64,000 nucleotides of DNA, taken from an uncultured Candidatus Thioglobus sp. Its GTDB lineage: Bacteria; Pseudomonadota; Gammaproteobacteria; PS1; Pseudothioglobaceae. The notes beneath the pieces were generated by a model. It ran no database searches. It saw nothing but the letters and a program-made list of their open reading frames with translations, and was not told where the DNA came from. The stretch is taken from NCBI GenBank assembly GCA_905182815.1, contig CAJJCX010000004.1:62001-126000 (forward strand), read 5' to 3'. Made by a program: the position numbers and the translations under genes. Of the stretch, positions 8,910 to 18,186 are shown one piece after another. How positions within the stretch are numbered: position 1 is the first letter of the stretch; each line of letters begins with the position of its first letter.

Positions 8910-10388
8910 TTAAAATTTATCTCCAACTGCGCGGTTTATGCCTTCTGGTCTTGGTAGTTTTTTGTGTGCTTCATAAACTAATCCCATTCGCTTCAAGACC
9001 AAATCATTTGGCATGCTTGCACCCCGTGTTTTAAGATCGACATGAATGAGCATATGCTCAGCAGTTGCTAATAGTCTGCCGTCCTCATGATTGAGCCAAT
9101 GAAATAAGTGAAGTTTTTTATTTTCTCCAAAGATTACCTGGGTTTTGGCTTTTATACCTTCTCCAATTTGAACCTCATCCAAGTGGCGAATATGAGTTTC
9201 AACTGTAAAATAAGATCCTATGTTTAAAATGTATTCTTCGTCTGCGCCGATAATAGACATCATCTCTGTGGTTGCTTCTGAAAAGCATTCAAGATAACGC
9301 GCTTCTGTCATATGACCATTATAGTCAGCCCACTCTTTTGGTACTTTGGTGACATAGGTGAGTATGGGGCTTGATAAATTTAGCTCTGAAAATTCTAGTT
9401 TATTAATTGACCCTGACAAGCTTGCATCAAATTCTTTGAGAGAGTTTCCAGCACCCCACTGATTGTCTTTTAAAACTTTTAAAAAATCGACCAAGTTATC
9501 ATCGCGTTTTTCCATTAGCTCGTCAATACTAAATTGTCCCGATTGGTGGTCAGATTGACTGGATACCTTTTCTATTAATTCATCTGTAAATTCAGGAACA
9601 TCCATTAGGTGCGTCCAGGGCCATTCAAGGCAAGGCCCAAACTGTGATATGAAGTGACGCATGCCAGCTTCACCACCTGCTAATCTATAGGTTTCAAATA
9701 GTCCCATTTGTGCCCATCGAAGGCCAAAGCCATAGCGAATTGCATCATCAATTTCTTCAGTTGTTGCTATGTCATCATTTACTAGCCATAAGGCTTCTCG
9801 CCATACTGACTCAAGAAGTCTATCTGCAATAAAAGCAGGAATTTCTTTTTTGATATGAAGTGGGAACATACCAATATTGGTAAATTTTTTACTAGTTTCC
9901 TCGATGACATTTTTGGATGTTTTAGAACCGCCAACAATTTCAACTAATGGCAAGAGGTAGACTGGGTTAAATGGATGGGCAACTAGAAGCCTTTCAGGGT
10001 GTTTCATTTTTGCTTGTAAATCTGAAGGAAGAATGCCAGAAGTTGACGATGCTATGACTAGATTTTTGTCTGCGCTTGACTCAATTTCCTCATAGGCCGA
10101 CTGCTTAATTGAAAGCCTTTCTGGAACAGCTTCAATAATTAACTCACAAGATTTTGCAACTTCTGAAATTGAGCCAGAAAATAATAGCTTGCCCTTTTTA
10201 GGTAGATTGGAGGTGAGCAATTTTTTATATGCTCGCTCGGCATTATCAATAACTTTATTGACATATTTTGGTGCTTCTTTGGAGGGGTCATAGACAAAAA
10301 CATCAATCCCGTTGAGTAATAATCTAGCTATCCATCCACTTCCAATAACGCCTGCACCAATAACTCCTGCCGCCTTGATACTTTTCAT
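8910..10388 (-). CDS. L-carnitine dehydrogenase fused to a betainyl-CoA thioesterase-like domain
   Basis: A 492-residue two-part protein. Residues 1-300 are a 3-hydroxyacyl-CoA dehydrogenase fold with the NAD motif GAGVIGSGW (residues 11-19) and the AHPFNPVYLLPLVEIVGG segment of carnitine dehydrogenases. Residues about 345-480 are a hotdog thioesterase (DYNGHMTEARYLECFSEAT). In carnitine catabolism the first part oxidises carnitine to 3-dehydrocarnitine and the second hydrolyses glycine-betainyl-CoA, and rhizobial enzymes show this same fusion. It starts two bases after the cleavage-enzyme gene, so the two form one operon yielding glycine betaine. The symbols cdhA and cdhB are used for separate genes in Pseudomonas. 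Confidence 0.88.
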   Translation of the reverse strand: MKSIKAAGVIGAGVIGSGWIARLLLNGIDVFVYDPSKEAPKYVNKVIDNAERAYKKLLTSNLPKKGKLLFSGSISEVAKSCELIIEAVPERLSIKQSAYEEIESSADKNLVIASSTSGILPSDLQAKMKHPERLLVAHPFNPVYLLPLVEIVGGSKTSKNVIEETSKKFTNIGMFPLHIKKEIPAFIADRLLESVWREALWLVNDDIATTEEIDDAIRYGFGLRWAQMGLFETYRLAGGEAGMRHFISQFGPCLEWPWTHLMDVPEFTDELIEKVSSQSDHQSGQFSIDELMEKRDDNLVDFLKVLKDNQWGAGNSLKEFDASLSGSINKLEFSELNLSSPILTYVTKVPKEWADYNGHMTEARYLECFSEATTEMMSIIGADEEYILNIGSYFTVETHIRHLDEVQIGEGIKAKTQVIFGENKKLHLFHWLNHEDGRLLATAEHMLIHVDLKTRGASMPNDLVLKRMGLVYEAHKKLPRPEGINRAVGDKF

Positions 10389-10390
10389 AT

Positions 10391-11302
10391 CTAGCCCCAG
10401 CGCTTTTCGAGTTTCATATTATCTCGGACTTGATCTGGCCCTATAATAGTGCAGCCCATGCCCTCTGCTGTCTGAACAGCCTTCTTTACAAGGTCTGCAT
10501 TGGTAGCAAAAACGCCACGTTTTAGATAAAGATTGTCTTCAAGCCCAACACGAATATTGCCCCCTGCTAGGATGGCCATAGCCACATAAGGCAACTGATT
10601 TCTACCAATTGAGAAGGCAGAAAATGTCCAATCTTTTGGAATATTTGATGTCATTGCAAGGAAGGTGTTTAAGTCATCAGGAGCGCCCCATGGAATACCC
10701 ATACATAACTGAATCATAACAGGATCATCAATTAAGCCCTGCTCCTTTAGCCATATGGCAAGCTGTAAATGACCAGTATCAAAGACTTCTATTTCAGGCC
10801 TAACCCCAAGTTCTTGAACTTGTCTTGCCATTTCCTTAAGGACTGCTGGAGTATTGGTCATGACATAACCGCCTTCGCCAAAATTCATTGTTCCGCAATC
10901 AATAGTGCAGATCTCAGGAAGTATTTGTCTAACATGGTCAAGCCTTTCAGTTGCGCCTACCATATCGGTGCCTTCATTATTTAATGGCAAAGGCTTTTCA
11001 GCAGAGCCAAATACTAAATCTCCACCCATTCCTGCTGTTAGATTGAGCACCATATCAACCTTTGACTCACGAATAATGCTTACAACTTCAGCATAGAGCT
11101 TTGGGTCTCGAGCAGGAACTCCTGTTTTTGGGTTGCGAACATGAATGTGAACAATGGCTGCGCCAGCTTGAGCTGCCCCGATACATGAATCAGCTATTTG
11201 TTGAGGCGTAATAGGAACTTTATCAGATTTTCCCGTAGTATCTCCGGACCCTGTAACGGCGCAAGTAATAAAAACTTCTCGAGATGGTTGAAGGTTAGTC
11301 AT
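10391..11302 (-). CDS. Beta-keto acid cleavage enzyme, probable 3-dehydrocarnitine cleavage enzyme (CdhC-like)
   Basis: A 303-residue BKACE-family (formerly DUF849) zinc enzyme. The metal motif HIHVRNP (about residues 47-53) and GLEDN near residue 260 are present. BKACE enzymes exchange an acetoacetyl unit between a beta-keto acid and acetyl-CoA; with dehydrocarnitine the products are betainyl-CoA and acetoacetate. The specificity assignment comes from the adjacent carnitine dehydrogenase/thioesterase gene. The start is supported by GGAG eight bases upstream. No carnitine transporter is adjacent. Confidence 0.88.
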   Translation of the reverse strand: MTNLQPSREVFITCAVTGSGDTTGKSDKVPITPQQIADSCIGAAQAGAAIVHIHVRNPKTGVPARDPKLYAEVVSIIRESKVDMVLNLTAGMGGDLVFGSAEKPLPLNNEGTDMVGATERLDHVRQILPEICTIDCGTMNFGEGGYVMTNTPAVLKEMARQVQELGVRPEIEVFDTGHLQLAIWLKEQGLIDDPVMIQLCMGIPWGAPDDLNTFLAMTSNIPKDWTFSAFSIGRNQLPYVAMAILAGGNIRVGLEDNLYLKRGVFATNADLVKKAVQTAEGMGCTIIGPDQVRDNMKLEKRWG

Positions 11303-11348
11303 ATGATTTCTCCAAATTTATGTTTGTTATATTAATCTATATATTACT

Positions 11349-11360
11349 GAAATCGATTTC
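11349..11360. promoter_or_regulatory. Palindrome upstream of the carnitine operon
   Basis: GAAATCGATTTC is a perfect 12-bp palindrome with a central CG, 47 bp upstream of the start of the BKACE gene. The half CGATTTC recurs at 11381-11387. It differs from the operator at 11428, so it may belong to a regulator of the divergent carnitine operon, but LacI-type proteins also favour a central CG. The function is inferred from placement only. Confidence 0.45.
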
Positions 11361-11415
11361 TAATAGTAGAAATTTAAATACGATTTCAACATCACTATCA
11401 AAAAAAAATAGCATG

Positions 11416-11443
11416 TGATATAATATTTTGCAATCGTATGCAT
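11416..11443 (+). promoter_or_regulatory. Extended -10 promoter with overlapping LacI-type operator, operon 1
   Basis: TGATATAAT at 11416-11424 is a perfect extended -10 element (TGnTATAAT). Four bases later comes TTGCAATCGTATGCAT (11428-11443), an imperfect palindrome with central CG as expected for a LacI-family operator, lying over the predicted start of transcription. The same arrangement with the same spacing occurs at 22487-22514. A LacI regulator is encoded in the operon at 16192, so autorepression is likely. No good -35 hexamer is visible. Confidence 0.75.
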
Positions 11444-11490
11444 TACGACCTTTCTATGCAATTTTCTTAAAACAGTATACATAAAAAAAT

Positions 11491-12543
11491 ATGGCTAAAA
11501 TTGAACTAAAAAACATTACGAAGCGTTGGGGTGATTTCGTTGGTGTAGATAACTTTAACCTTACTATTCCTGACGAAGAGTTTTTGGTATTACTTGGGCC
11601 ATCAGGCTGTGGAAAAACTACTACAATGCGAATGATTGCTGGACTTGAAACTGTCACTAGTGGAGAGGTGCTGATTAATGGTGAGATTGTAAATAATCTC
11701 GAGCCAAAGGATCGTGATGTTGCAATGGTCTTTCAGTCATATGCCCTCTATCCAAATATGACGGTATATGAAAACATTCGCTTCCCATTAAAAGTAAGAA
11801 ATATTGACAAAGAGCTTCATAAAGAAAAAGTTATGAGGGCTTCTGCAATGGTTGAGCTCGATGATTTCTTACATCGCAAACCATCAGAGCTTTCTGGGGG
11901 TCAAAGACAAAGAGTAGCTTTGGCAAGAGCAATTGTTAGAGAGCCGACAGTATTTTTAATGGATGAACCACTTTCAAACCTTGATGCTAAATTACGCGTC
12001 TCTACCCGAGCGCAAATTAAAAACCTCCAACACAAGTTACGCGTAACAACAATCTATGTAACACATGATCAGGTTGAGGCAATGACACTTGCAGATCGTG
12101 TTGTTGTTATGAACAATGGACTCGTCCAACAGGTTGGAACGCCTCAAGAAATATACAATACTCCTGCCAATAGTTTTGTTGCAAGCTTTATTGGTTCGCC
12201 TGCCATGAACTTGATGAAAGGAACAATAGCAGATGGAGTCTTCTCTTGTGATAATGTAAAAATTGAAGGCCTGAATAAAAAGCATTCTGGCGATATAACC
12301 CTCGGATTTAGAGCGGAAGATGCATCCATTGTGAAAAGTAAGGGAGCGATTAAAGCAGCAGCATTTTCAATGGAGTTATTGGGAGACATGACCATGGTTT
12401 CAGTTAAGGCTGGTGGTGATTTAATTTCCATAAAGTCTGATAAAAATTATTATGCCAAGATTGGTTCAACAGTTATGGCAAATGTGCCAGCAAATTTATG
12501 CCTACTTTTCAGTTCTAAAACTGGAAAACTGCTTAAAAATTAA
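11491..12543 (+). CDS. ABC transporter ATP-binding protein, MalK/UgpC type
   Basis: A 350-residue ATPase of a carbohydrate-type (CUT1) ABC importer. It has Walker A GPSGCGKTT (residues 36-44), the signature LSGGQRQR, Walker B VFLMDEP, the switch-histidine segment VTHDQ, and a C-terminal TOBE region after about residue 240. It is the first gene of operon 1, whereas the matching binding protein and permeases are in operon 2 (22583-25823). No other ATPase is present in the window and both operons share an operator, so it very likely energises that transporter. No clear Shine-Dalgarno sequence precedes the ATG. Confidence 0.92.
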   Translation: MAKIELKNITKRWGDFVGVDNFNLTIPDEEFLVLLGPSGCGKTTTMRMIAGLETVTSGEVLINGEIVNNLEPKDRDVAMVFQSYALYPNMTVYENIRFPLKVRNIDKELHKEKVMRASAMVELDDFLHRKPSELSGGQRQRVALARAIVREPTVFLMDEPLSNLDAKLRVSTRAQIKNLQHKLRVTTIYVTHDQVEAMTLADRVVVMNNGLVQQVGTPQEIYNTPANSFVASFIGSPAMNLMKGTIADGVFSCDNVKIEGLNKKHSGDITLGFRAEDASIVKSKGAIKAAAFSMELLGDMTMVSVKAGGDLISIKSDKNYYAKIGSTVMANVPANLCLLFSSKTGKLLKN

Positions 12544-12562
12544 AAAATTGGAGATTTAAAAA

Positions 12563-13048
12563 ATGGACCATAACGAGCAATCCAAAATGACACTTGCTGT
12601 TGTTAAGGCTATGGAAGAGGCCTTAAGTACTAATTCTAATAATATGGAAAAGCATTTTCATAAAGATTTTCGTTGGATGGGTAATAATGGATGTGGTACC
12701 AAGAAAAGTCTTGAAGAGTTTCGTAATAATTGGCAGCTCCCTCTGAGAGCTGCTTTTTCAGACCGAATTTATAATACTGATAAATTTTTAGTAGATGGTG
12801 AGTGGGCGTCTTGCTTTGGCCATATTGATGCTATTCATAGTGGAGAATTCATGGGTATAGCGCCAACTAATAAGCGCGTAAAAATTCACTATACAGATTT
12901 TTGGGAAGTTAAGGATGGGCTCATAATAGACAACTGGGTAACTGTTGACTTTCCAAGTATTTTGTCACAACTTGACGTGGATGTTTTTAATGGTCAAGGC
13001 TGGGAGGCTTATGATCGAGGCGAGATTGCTCCTGCAAAGCCAAACTAA
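12563..13048 (+). CDS. SnoaL-like (NTF2-fold) protein, single domain
   Basis: A 161-residue protein resembling SnoaL-like polyketide cyclases. Typical elements are [39 protein letters not shown] and [23 protein letters not shown]2-fold proteins may act as cyclases, hydrolases, isomerases or binding proteins, so no reaction can be assigned. Three two-domain relatives with the same GIAPTNK/NWV-type block occur in the same regulon (14370, 17218, 27434). It lies 19 bases after the ATPase. Confidence 0.82.
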   Translation: MDHNEQSKMTLAVVKAMEEALSTNSNNMEKHFHKDFRWMGNNGCGTKKSLEEFRNNWQLPLRAAFSDRIYNTDKFLVDGEWASCFGHIDAIHSGEFMGIAPTNKRVKIHYTDFWEVKDGLIIDNWVTVDFPSILSQLDVDVFNGQGWEAYDRGEIAPAKPN

Positions 13049-13059
13049 TTGGAGATATT

Positions 13060-14370
13060 ATGGCGATAACATATTTAAAAAAAGGTAAGACAGATGCTGC
13101 TAAGGCTATCGATGATGCTGAGGTTAGTGAGATTGTAAAAAATACTTTAAGATCCATTGAGGATAGAGGCGATGAGGCAGTTAGAGAGTTTGCAGAAAAA
13201 TTTGATAACTACACTCCAAAATCCTTCAAATTAACCCAGACAGAGATTGACAATTTAATAAAACAAGTTTCGACCCAGGATCTTGAGGACATTAAGTTTG
13301 CTCAAGAACAAGTTAGAAACTTTGCGCAAGCGCAGAGAGATTCTATGAAGGATATAGAGGTAGAGACTATGCCTGGCGTTATCTTAGGACATAAAAACAT
13401 CCCAGTTCAATCGGTTGGGTGCTATATCCCAGCAGGTAAGTTTCCAATGGTTGCGTCAGCGCACATGTCTGTTGTAACTGCTAGTGTTGCAAAAGTTCCA
13501 AGAATTATTGCTTGCACGCCTCCCTATAAAGGCTCTCCAAATCCTGCCGTTATCGCTGCAATGCATCTTGGTGGTGCTCATGATATATATGTCATAGGAG
13601 GCATTCAGGCTGTTGGGGCAATGGCTCTTGGTACTGAAACAATAGACCCAGTTGATATGCTTGTTGGCCCTGGAAATGCATTTGTTGCTGAAGCTAAAAG
13701 GCAATTATTTGGAAAGGTTGGAATTGACTTGTTTGCTGGACCAACAGAGACTATGGTGATAGCTGATGAAACGGTAGATGCTGAATTATGTGCAACAGAT
13801 TTGTTAGGTCAGGCTGAGCATGGATATAACTCACCAGCTGTCCTGGTAACTAATAATAAAAATCTGGCAGAAGAAACAATCTCTGAGATAGATAGAATTT
13901 TAAAGATTCTTCCAACAGCAGAAACTGCTTCCGTGAGCTGGGAAGAGTATGGTGAAATAATTCTTTGTGATAGCTATGATGAGATGTTAGATGTTGCTAA
14001 TGAAATTGCATCTGAGCATGTTCAGGTAATGACAGATCGCGATGATTGGTTTTTAGAAAATATGCATTCCTACGGAGCGCTATTTTTAGGACCAAGAACA
14101 AATGTTTCTAATGGTGACAAAGTAATTGGAACCAATCATACTTTACCAACAAAAAAAGCTGGACGTTATACTGGTGGTCTTTGGGTTGGTAAGTATCTTA
14201 AAACGCATAGCTACCAAAAAATTACAACGGATGAGGCAGCTGTAAAGATTGGTAGATACTGCTCAAGACTATGTATGCTTGAGTCGTTTGTTGGCCATGC
14301 AGAGCAAGCTAATATTCGAGTAAGGCGATATGGTGGAGAGGATGTTCCTTATGGCAAGGCAGCGCAGTAG
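13060..14370 (+). CDS. Histidinol-dehydrogenase family protein, HpsN-like (sulfopropanediol 3-dehydrogenase-like)
   Basis: A 436-residue zinc NAD-dependent alcohol/aldehyde dehydrogenase of the HisD fold. Counterparts of the HisD zinc ligands are visible: GQAEHG (Gln and His), the Asp in [14 protein letters not shown] and the late His in FVGHAEQ. It is not a biosynthetic histidinol dehydrogenase by context, and several features ([32 protein letters not shown]) resemble HpsN, which oxidises the terminal alcohol of 2,3-dihydroxypropane-1-sulfonate. No sulfolactate lyase or hpsOP-like set is adjacent, so a different polyol is equally possible. It overlaps the next gene by one base. Confidence 0.8.
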   Translation: MAITYLKKGKTDAAKAIDDAEVSEIVKNTLRSIEDRGDEAVREFAEKFDNYTPKSFKLTQTEIDNLIKQVSTQDLEDIKFAQEQVRNFAQAQRDSMKDIEVETMPGVILGHKNIPVQSVGCYIPAGKFPMVASAHMSVVTASVAKVPRIIACTPPYKGSPNPAVIAAMHLGGAHDIYVIGGIQAVGAMALGTETIDPVDMLVGPGNAFVAEAKRQLFGKVGIDLFAGPTETMVIADETVDAELCATDLLGQAEHGYNSPAVLVTNNKNLAEETISEIDRILKILPTAETASVSWEEYGEIILCDSYDEMLDVANEIASEHVQVMTDRDDWFLENMHSYGALFLGPRTNVSNGDKVIGTNHTLPTKKAGRYTGGLWVGKYLKTHSYQKITTDEAAVKIGRYCSRLCMLESFVGHAEQANIRVRRYGGEDVPYGKAAQ

Positions 14371-15425
14371 TGCATAGAATTAATTATCTTAAGGAGCTAA
14401 TAAAGCCCCTAAGATTGAGTATGTATAGTTTTACCGAAGATGAGGTTCGAAAAAATCTTAACTCCTTGTTTTATGAGGAAGCTACTATTCATCTTTCTCA
14501 TCCTTTTGGAGATATTTCAGGACCAACTAATTTTTATAACCAGGCGCTTAAACCCTTGTTTGAATCAATGCCAGATTTAGAAAGACGCGATTATATTGTT
14601 ATCGGTGGAAAAACAGAAAAGGATTTAGAGTGGATAGGATGTGCTGGTTTTTATAATGGTACATTCTTGAAACCTTTTTTAGATATTCCGCCAACAGGCC
14701 ATATAGCCCACATGCGATTTCATGAATTTTATTGCTTTCGGGATGACAAAATAATAGAAGTTCAGGCTTTATGGGACATCCCAGAACTAATGATGCAGTC
14801 AGGCTCTTGGCCAATGGCCCCATCACTTGGAAGAGAATGGTGTGTTCCAGGTCCAGCAACGATGGATGGAATTTCAGATAAGCCTTATGATCTAGAAAAA
14901 AGTAACACTTCAATGGAGCATATTTTAGGAATGGCTGATGCTATGAAAAAACACCCTTCTGAGGGCGGCCCTGAGATTATGAAAATGGATTACTATTGGC
15001 ATCCAAAAATGAATTGGTATGGACCATCTGCTATAGGAAGTGGAAGAGGAGTTGAAGGTTTTAGAAATTGGCATCAAATTCCATTTTTGAATGCTATGCC
15101 TGATAGAGGAAAGGATACAACTTATAGTAAGAGAGATGGCTGGGGAGATAAAGTAGGCTACCACTTTTTTGGCGATGGAGATTATGTAGCCGTAACTGGC
15201 TGGCCAAATATGAAACAAACTCTTACCCATGATGGTTGGATGGGCATAGCTCCAACTAACAAAGAAGTTTTTCTTCGCTCTCTAGATTTCTGGAGGCTCG
15301 AGGAAGGAAAAATAAGAGAAAACTGGGTGATGCTTGATATCCTTGATATTTATGATCAATTGGGTGTCGACGTACTCGGAAGATTAAGAGAGTTTAACAA
15401 AGCAAGAAATACAAAAGGATATTGA
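14370..15425 (+). CDS. Two-domain SnoaL-like protein
   Basis: A 351-residue protein made of two SnoaL/NTF2-like halves. The first (about residues 20-165) contains DISGPTNFYNQALKPLFESMPD; the second (about 195-345) contains GVEGFRNWHQIPFL and ends with [20 protein letters not shown] and ENWVMLDILDIYDQLGVDVL, very like the protein at 12563. Start: the GTG at 14370 overlaps the previous stop; an ATG at 14421 is an alternative. The next gene overlaps by four bases. No catalytic reaction can be assigned. Confidence 0.8.
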   Translation: MHRINYLKELIKPLRLSMYSFTEDEVRKNLNSLFYEEATIHLSHPFGDISGPTNFYNQALKPLFESMPDLERRDYIVIGGKTEKDLEWIGCAGFYNGTFLKPFLDIPPTGHIAHMRFHEFYCFRDDKIIEVQALWDIPELMMQSGSWPMAPSLGREWCVPGPATMDGISDKPYDLEKSNTSMEHILGMADAMKKHPSEGGPEIMKMDYYWHPKMNWYGPSAIGSGRGVEGFRNWHQIPFLNAMPDRGKDTTYSKRDGWGDKVGYHFFGDGDYVAVTGWPNMKQTLTHDGWMGIAPTNKEVFLRSLDFWRLEEGKIRENWVMLDILDIYDQLGVDVLGRLREFNKARNTKGY

Positions 15426-16192
15426 GTGTGAAGCTTCCAACTACACCATCGTTTAGACTAGATGACAAGACTGCTTTAATTACAGGAGCCTCATCTGGTA
15501 TTGGTCTTGGTTGTGCAGTAGCCTTGGCTGAAGCAGGCGCACACGTTGTTGTATCAGCCCGACGTATTGATAAACTTCATTCTGTTGTTGATGCAATGAA
15601 AGCGAAAGGGTTAAGTGCTGAAGCAATGGTGATGGATGTTGCTGATACAAATGCAATTAAAGAAACTATTGATAATAAAGGACCATTCGATATTTTAGTT
15701 AATAGCGCTGGTTTAGGTAGGCACGCACCTTCTAAAGATACATCATTAGAAGATTTTGATGCGGTAATGAATGTTAATCTTCGCGGCGCATACTTTGTAA
15801 CTCAAGCAGTAGCGAATGGATTAATAAAAGCAAAAAAACCTGGCTCATTAATCAACATTTCTTCTCAGATGGGTCATGTAGGTGGGATTGATAGAGCAGT
15901 TTATTCAGCATCAAAGCATGCGGTAGAGGGATTTACAAAAGCTATGGCCATTGAGTGGGGCTCCCATCAAATTAGAGTTAATACAATCTGCCCAACATTT
16001 ATACGTACGCCGCTTACTCAATCAACTTTTGATAATCCTGATCGTAAAGAGTGGATTGAAAGTAAGATTAAAATTGGCCGAATTGGAGAGGTTGAAGATA
16101 TCATGGGGGCTGTAGTATTTTTAGCTTCCGCTGGCTCATCAATGGTTACTGGCTCTGCACTTATGGTTGATGGAGGCTGGACTGCTGACTAA
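15422..16192 (+). CDS. SDR family NAD(P)-dependent oxidoreductase
   Basis: A 256-residue classical short-chain dehydrogenase: TGASSGIG at about residues 20-27, NSAG for the NNAG motif, catalytic serine in INISSQMGH, and YSASK for YxxxK, ending in MVDGGWTAD. It probably oxidises or reduces an alcohol intermediate of the operon 1 pathway, possibly in tandem with the HpsN-like dehydrogenase. The start may be the TTG at 15422, overlapping the previous gene by four bases, or the GTG at 15428. Its stop overlaps the LacI start (TAATG). Confidence 0.9.
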   Translation: MSVKLPTTPSFRLDDKTALITGASSGIGLGCAVALAEAGAHVVVSARRIDKLHSVVDAMKAKGLSAEAMVMDVADTNAIKETIDNKGPFDILVNSAGLGRHAPSKDTSLEDFDAVMNVNLRGAYFVTQAVANGLIKAKKPGSLINISSQMGHVGGIDRAVYSASKHAVEGFTKAMAIEWGSHQIRVNTICPTFIRTPLTQSTFDNPDRKEWIESKIKIGRIGEVEDIMGAVVFLASAGSSMVTGSALMVDGGWTAD

Positions 16193-17214
16193 TGCTAAAT
16201 AAAAAAGTCACGTCATTAGAAGTAGCAAAATTAGCTGGCGTTAGCCAGTCTGCAGTATCTCGCGTATTTACACCTGGAGCTTCATCCTCTAAAAAAACTA
16301 ATGAGCTAGTTCGAAAGGCTGCTTTGAAGCTTGGATATAGACCTAATATAGTAGCGCGATCACTCATTACTGGAAAGACAAAAATTATAGGCCTTGTTGT
16401 TGCCTACTTAGATAATTACTTTTATCCTGAAGCGTTAGAGCTTCTATCAGGGGCCCTTCAAAAGAATGGTTATCACGTATTGATCTTTATGGCCACAAAT
16501 ACTTCAGGAAATATTGATAACGTAGTGGAAGAGATTTTAGACTATCAGGTGGATGGAATCATTGCAGCATCTGTTGGAATGTCTACTAATTTAGCATCAA
16601 GATGTTCTGATGCTGGCATCCCAGTTGTTTTATTTAATCGTACTCAGGATGACGAAAGACTGTCAGCAGTTACCTCTGATAATGAACTTGGGGGGCAAAA
16701 AATTGCACAATTTCTCTGTGATAATGGCCATACACGAATCGGTTATATAGCAGGCTGGGAAGGCGCATCTACTCAAAGAGATCGAGAGAAAGGATTTACT
16801 GACGAACTTAAAAAGAATGGACAGGGTCTTTTTGCTCGAGAAGTTGGTAACTTTAATTTAGACGAGGCTCGTCAAGCAGCACGATCAATGTTCACAGCAA
16901 GTGAAATACCAGATGCAGTTTTTGTGGCAAATGACCATATGGCATTTGCAGTAATGGACGTAATGCGCTTTGAGCTTGGACTAAAAATACCTGACCAGGT
17001 TTCAGTTGTTGGTTTTGACGATGTCCCGGTTGCCAAATGGCTAGCTTATAGTCTAACAACTGTAAGGCAGCGTGCAAATCGTATGGTGGACGAAACAGTT
17101 GCTATATTAATTGACAGTATTGAAAATAACTCAACTAAGCCAAGACGTATAAAAATTGATGGTCCTCTAATACTGAGAGGATCTGCAAAAATTTTAGATA
17201 ACTATGGAGTTTAA
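16192..17214 (+). CDS. LacI family transcriptional regulator
   Basis: A 340-residue repressor: an N-terminal helix-turn-helix with hinge (TSLEVAKLAGVSQSAVSRVF, about residues 7-26; GYRPNIVARSL) and a periplasmic-binding-protein-like effector domain (KIIGLVV..., VANDHMAFAV, VVGFDDVPVAKW). It is embedded within operon 1, one base overlapping the SDR gene. Two identical-type palindromes with a central CG, in front of operons 1 and 2, are its probable operators; the inducer is likely the transported substrate or a pathway intermediate. Confidence 0.93.
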   Translation: MLNKKVTSLEVAKLAGVSQSAVSRVFTPGASSSKKTNELVRKAALKLGYRPNIVARSLITGKTKIIGLVVAYLDNYFYPEALELLSGALQKNGYHVLIFMATNTSGNIDNVVEEILDYQVDGIIAASVGMSTNLASRCSDAGIPVVLFNRTQDDERLSAVTSDNELGGQKIAQFLCDNGHTRIGYIAGWEGASTQRDREKGFTDELKKNGQGLFAREVGNFNLDEARQAARSMFTASEIPDAVFVANDHMAFAVMDVMRFELGLKIPDQVSVVGFDDVPVAKWLAYSLTTVRQRANRMVDETVAILIDSIENNSTKPRRIKIDGPLILRGSAKILDNYGV

Positions 17215-17217
17215 TTT

Positions 17218-18186
17218 ATGAAAGGTTTTGATTCAAAATATGCTAATTTTCCAGATTGGATAAATGGCATTACTCATGAAATTTGGGAAGATCGAGGAAT
17301 TGATAAACTGCTTTATCTTTATTCGGATGATATTATATTAAGATCCCCACACTCCCTGATAATTGGCAATAAGCCAGTTATAGAGGCGACCAAAGCAACC
17401 TTATCTGAATTTCCAGATCGTCAACTCTTAGGTGAAGATGTAATCTGGTCTGGCACTCCTGAGACGGGAATGTTGTCATCCCATAGAATTATATCAACGG
17501 CATCTCACATGGGCGACGGGCAGTTTGGTAAAGCAACGGGTACAAAAATTGTTTTTAGAACGATAGCAGATTGCCATGCTATTAATAATCAAGTTAATGA
17601 TGAATGGCTAATTCGTGATGTAGGTGCTATGGCAAGACAGCTGGGCGTTCATCCAAAAGACTTTGCTAGAAAGCAGATAGATTCAGAGGGTGGTATGGAT
17701 AAATGCCTACACCCTTTTAAAGATTCTATGGATCAACCTGGGCCATATACAGGAAAGGGCAACACTAATGAGTGGGGCGAAAAGTATGTTGATATATTAA
17801 AACGGATTATGGACTCTGATCAATCAGTGATTAATGATGAGTATGACCGTGGTTGTGATTTGGAATATCCTGGTGGCGTTTCAGGCCATTCCTACTCGGA
17901 TGCAGATGAGTTCTGGACGGGCCTTCGATCTTCAATGCCGAGTGCAAAATTTACTATCGAGCATCAAATTGGAAGAGAAGATCCATATATGTCTCCCCGC
18001 GCAGCTGTTCGATGGTCTCTAAAAGGTAAGCATGATGGTTGGGGAGTTTTTGGTGAACCTACAGGTGCTGATTTATATGTGATGGGAGTTTCTCATGCTG
18101 AATTTGGTCCATGGGGCTTAAGAAGAGAGTACACATTATTTGATGAGACTTCTATGTGGAAGCAAATAATCCTCAAGACTGGATGA
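17218..18186 (+). CDS. Two-domain SnoaL-like protein, divergent
   Basis: A 322-residue protein of two NTF2-like halves: the first begins with WINGITHEIWEDRGIDKLLYLYSDDIILRSP in overlapping pieces, and the second with EKYVDILKRIMDSDQS and SDADEFWTGLRSSMPSAKF. It shares the plan of the neighbouring SnoaL-like proteins but lacks their GIAPTNK block, having GEPTGADLYVMG at that point. It follows the regulator gene by three bases. Its function is unknown; it is presumably a pathway enzyme or binding protein. Confidence 0.75.
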   Translation: MKGFDSKYANFPDWINGITHEIWEDRGIDKLLYLYSDDIILRSPHSLIIGNKPVIEATKATLSEFPDRQLLGEDVIWSGTPETGMLSSHRIISTASHMGDGQFGKATGTKIVFRTIADCHAINNQVNDEWLIRDVGAMARQLGVHPKDFARKQIDSEGGMDKCLHPFKDSMDQPGPYTGKGNTNEWGEKYVDILKRIMDSDQSVINDEYDRGCDLEYPGGVSGHSYSDADEFWTGLRSSMPSAKFTIEHQIGREDPYMSPRAAVRWSLKGKHDGWGVFGEPTGADLYVMGVSHAEFGPWGLRREYTLFDETSMWKQIILKTG

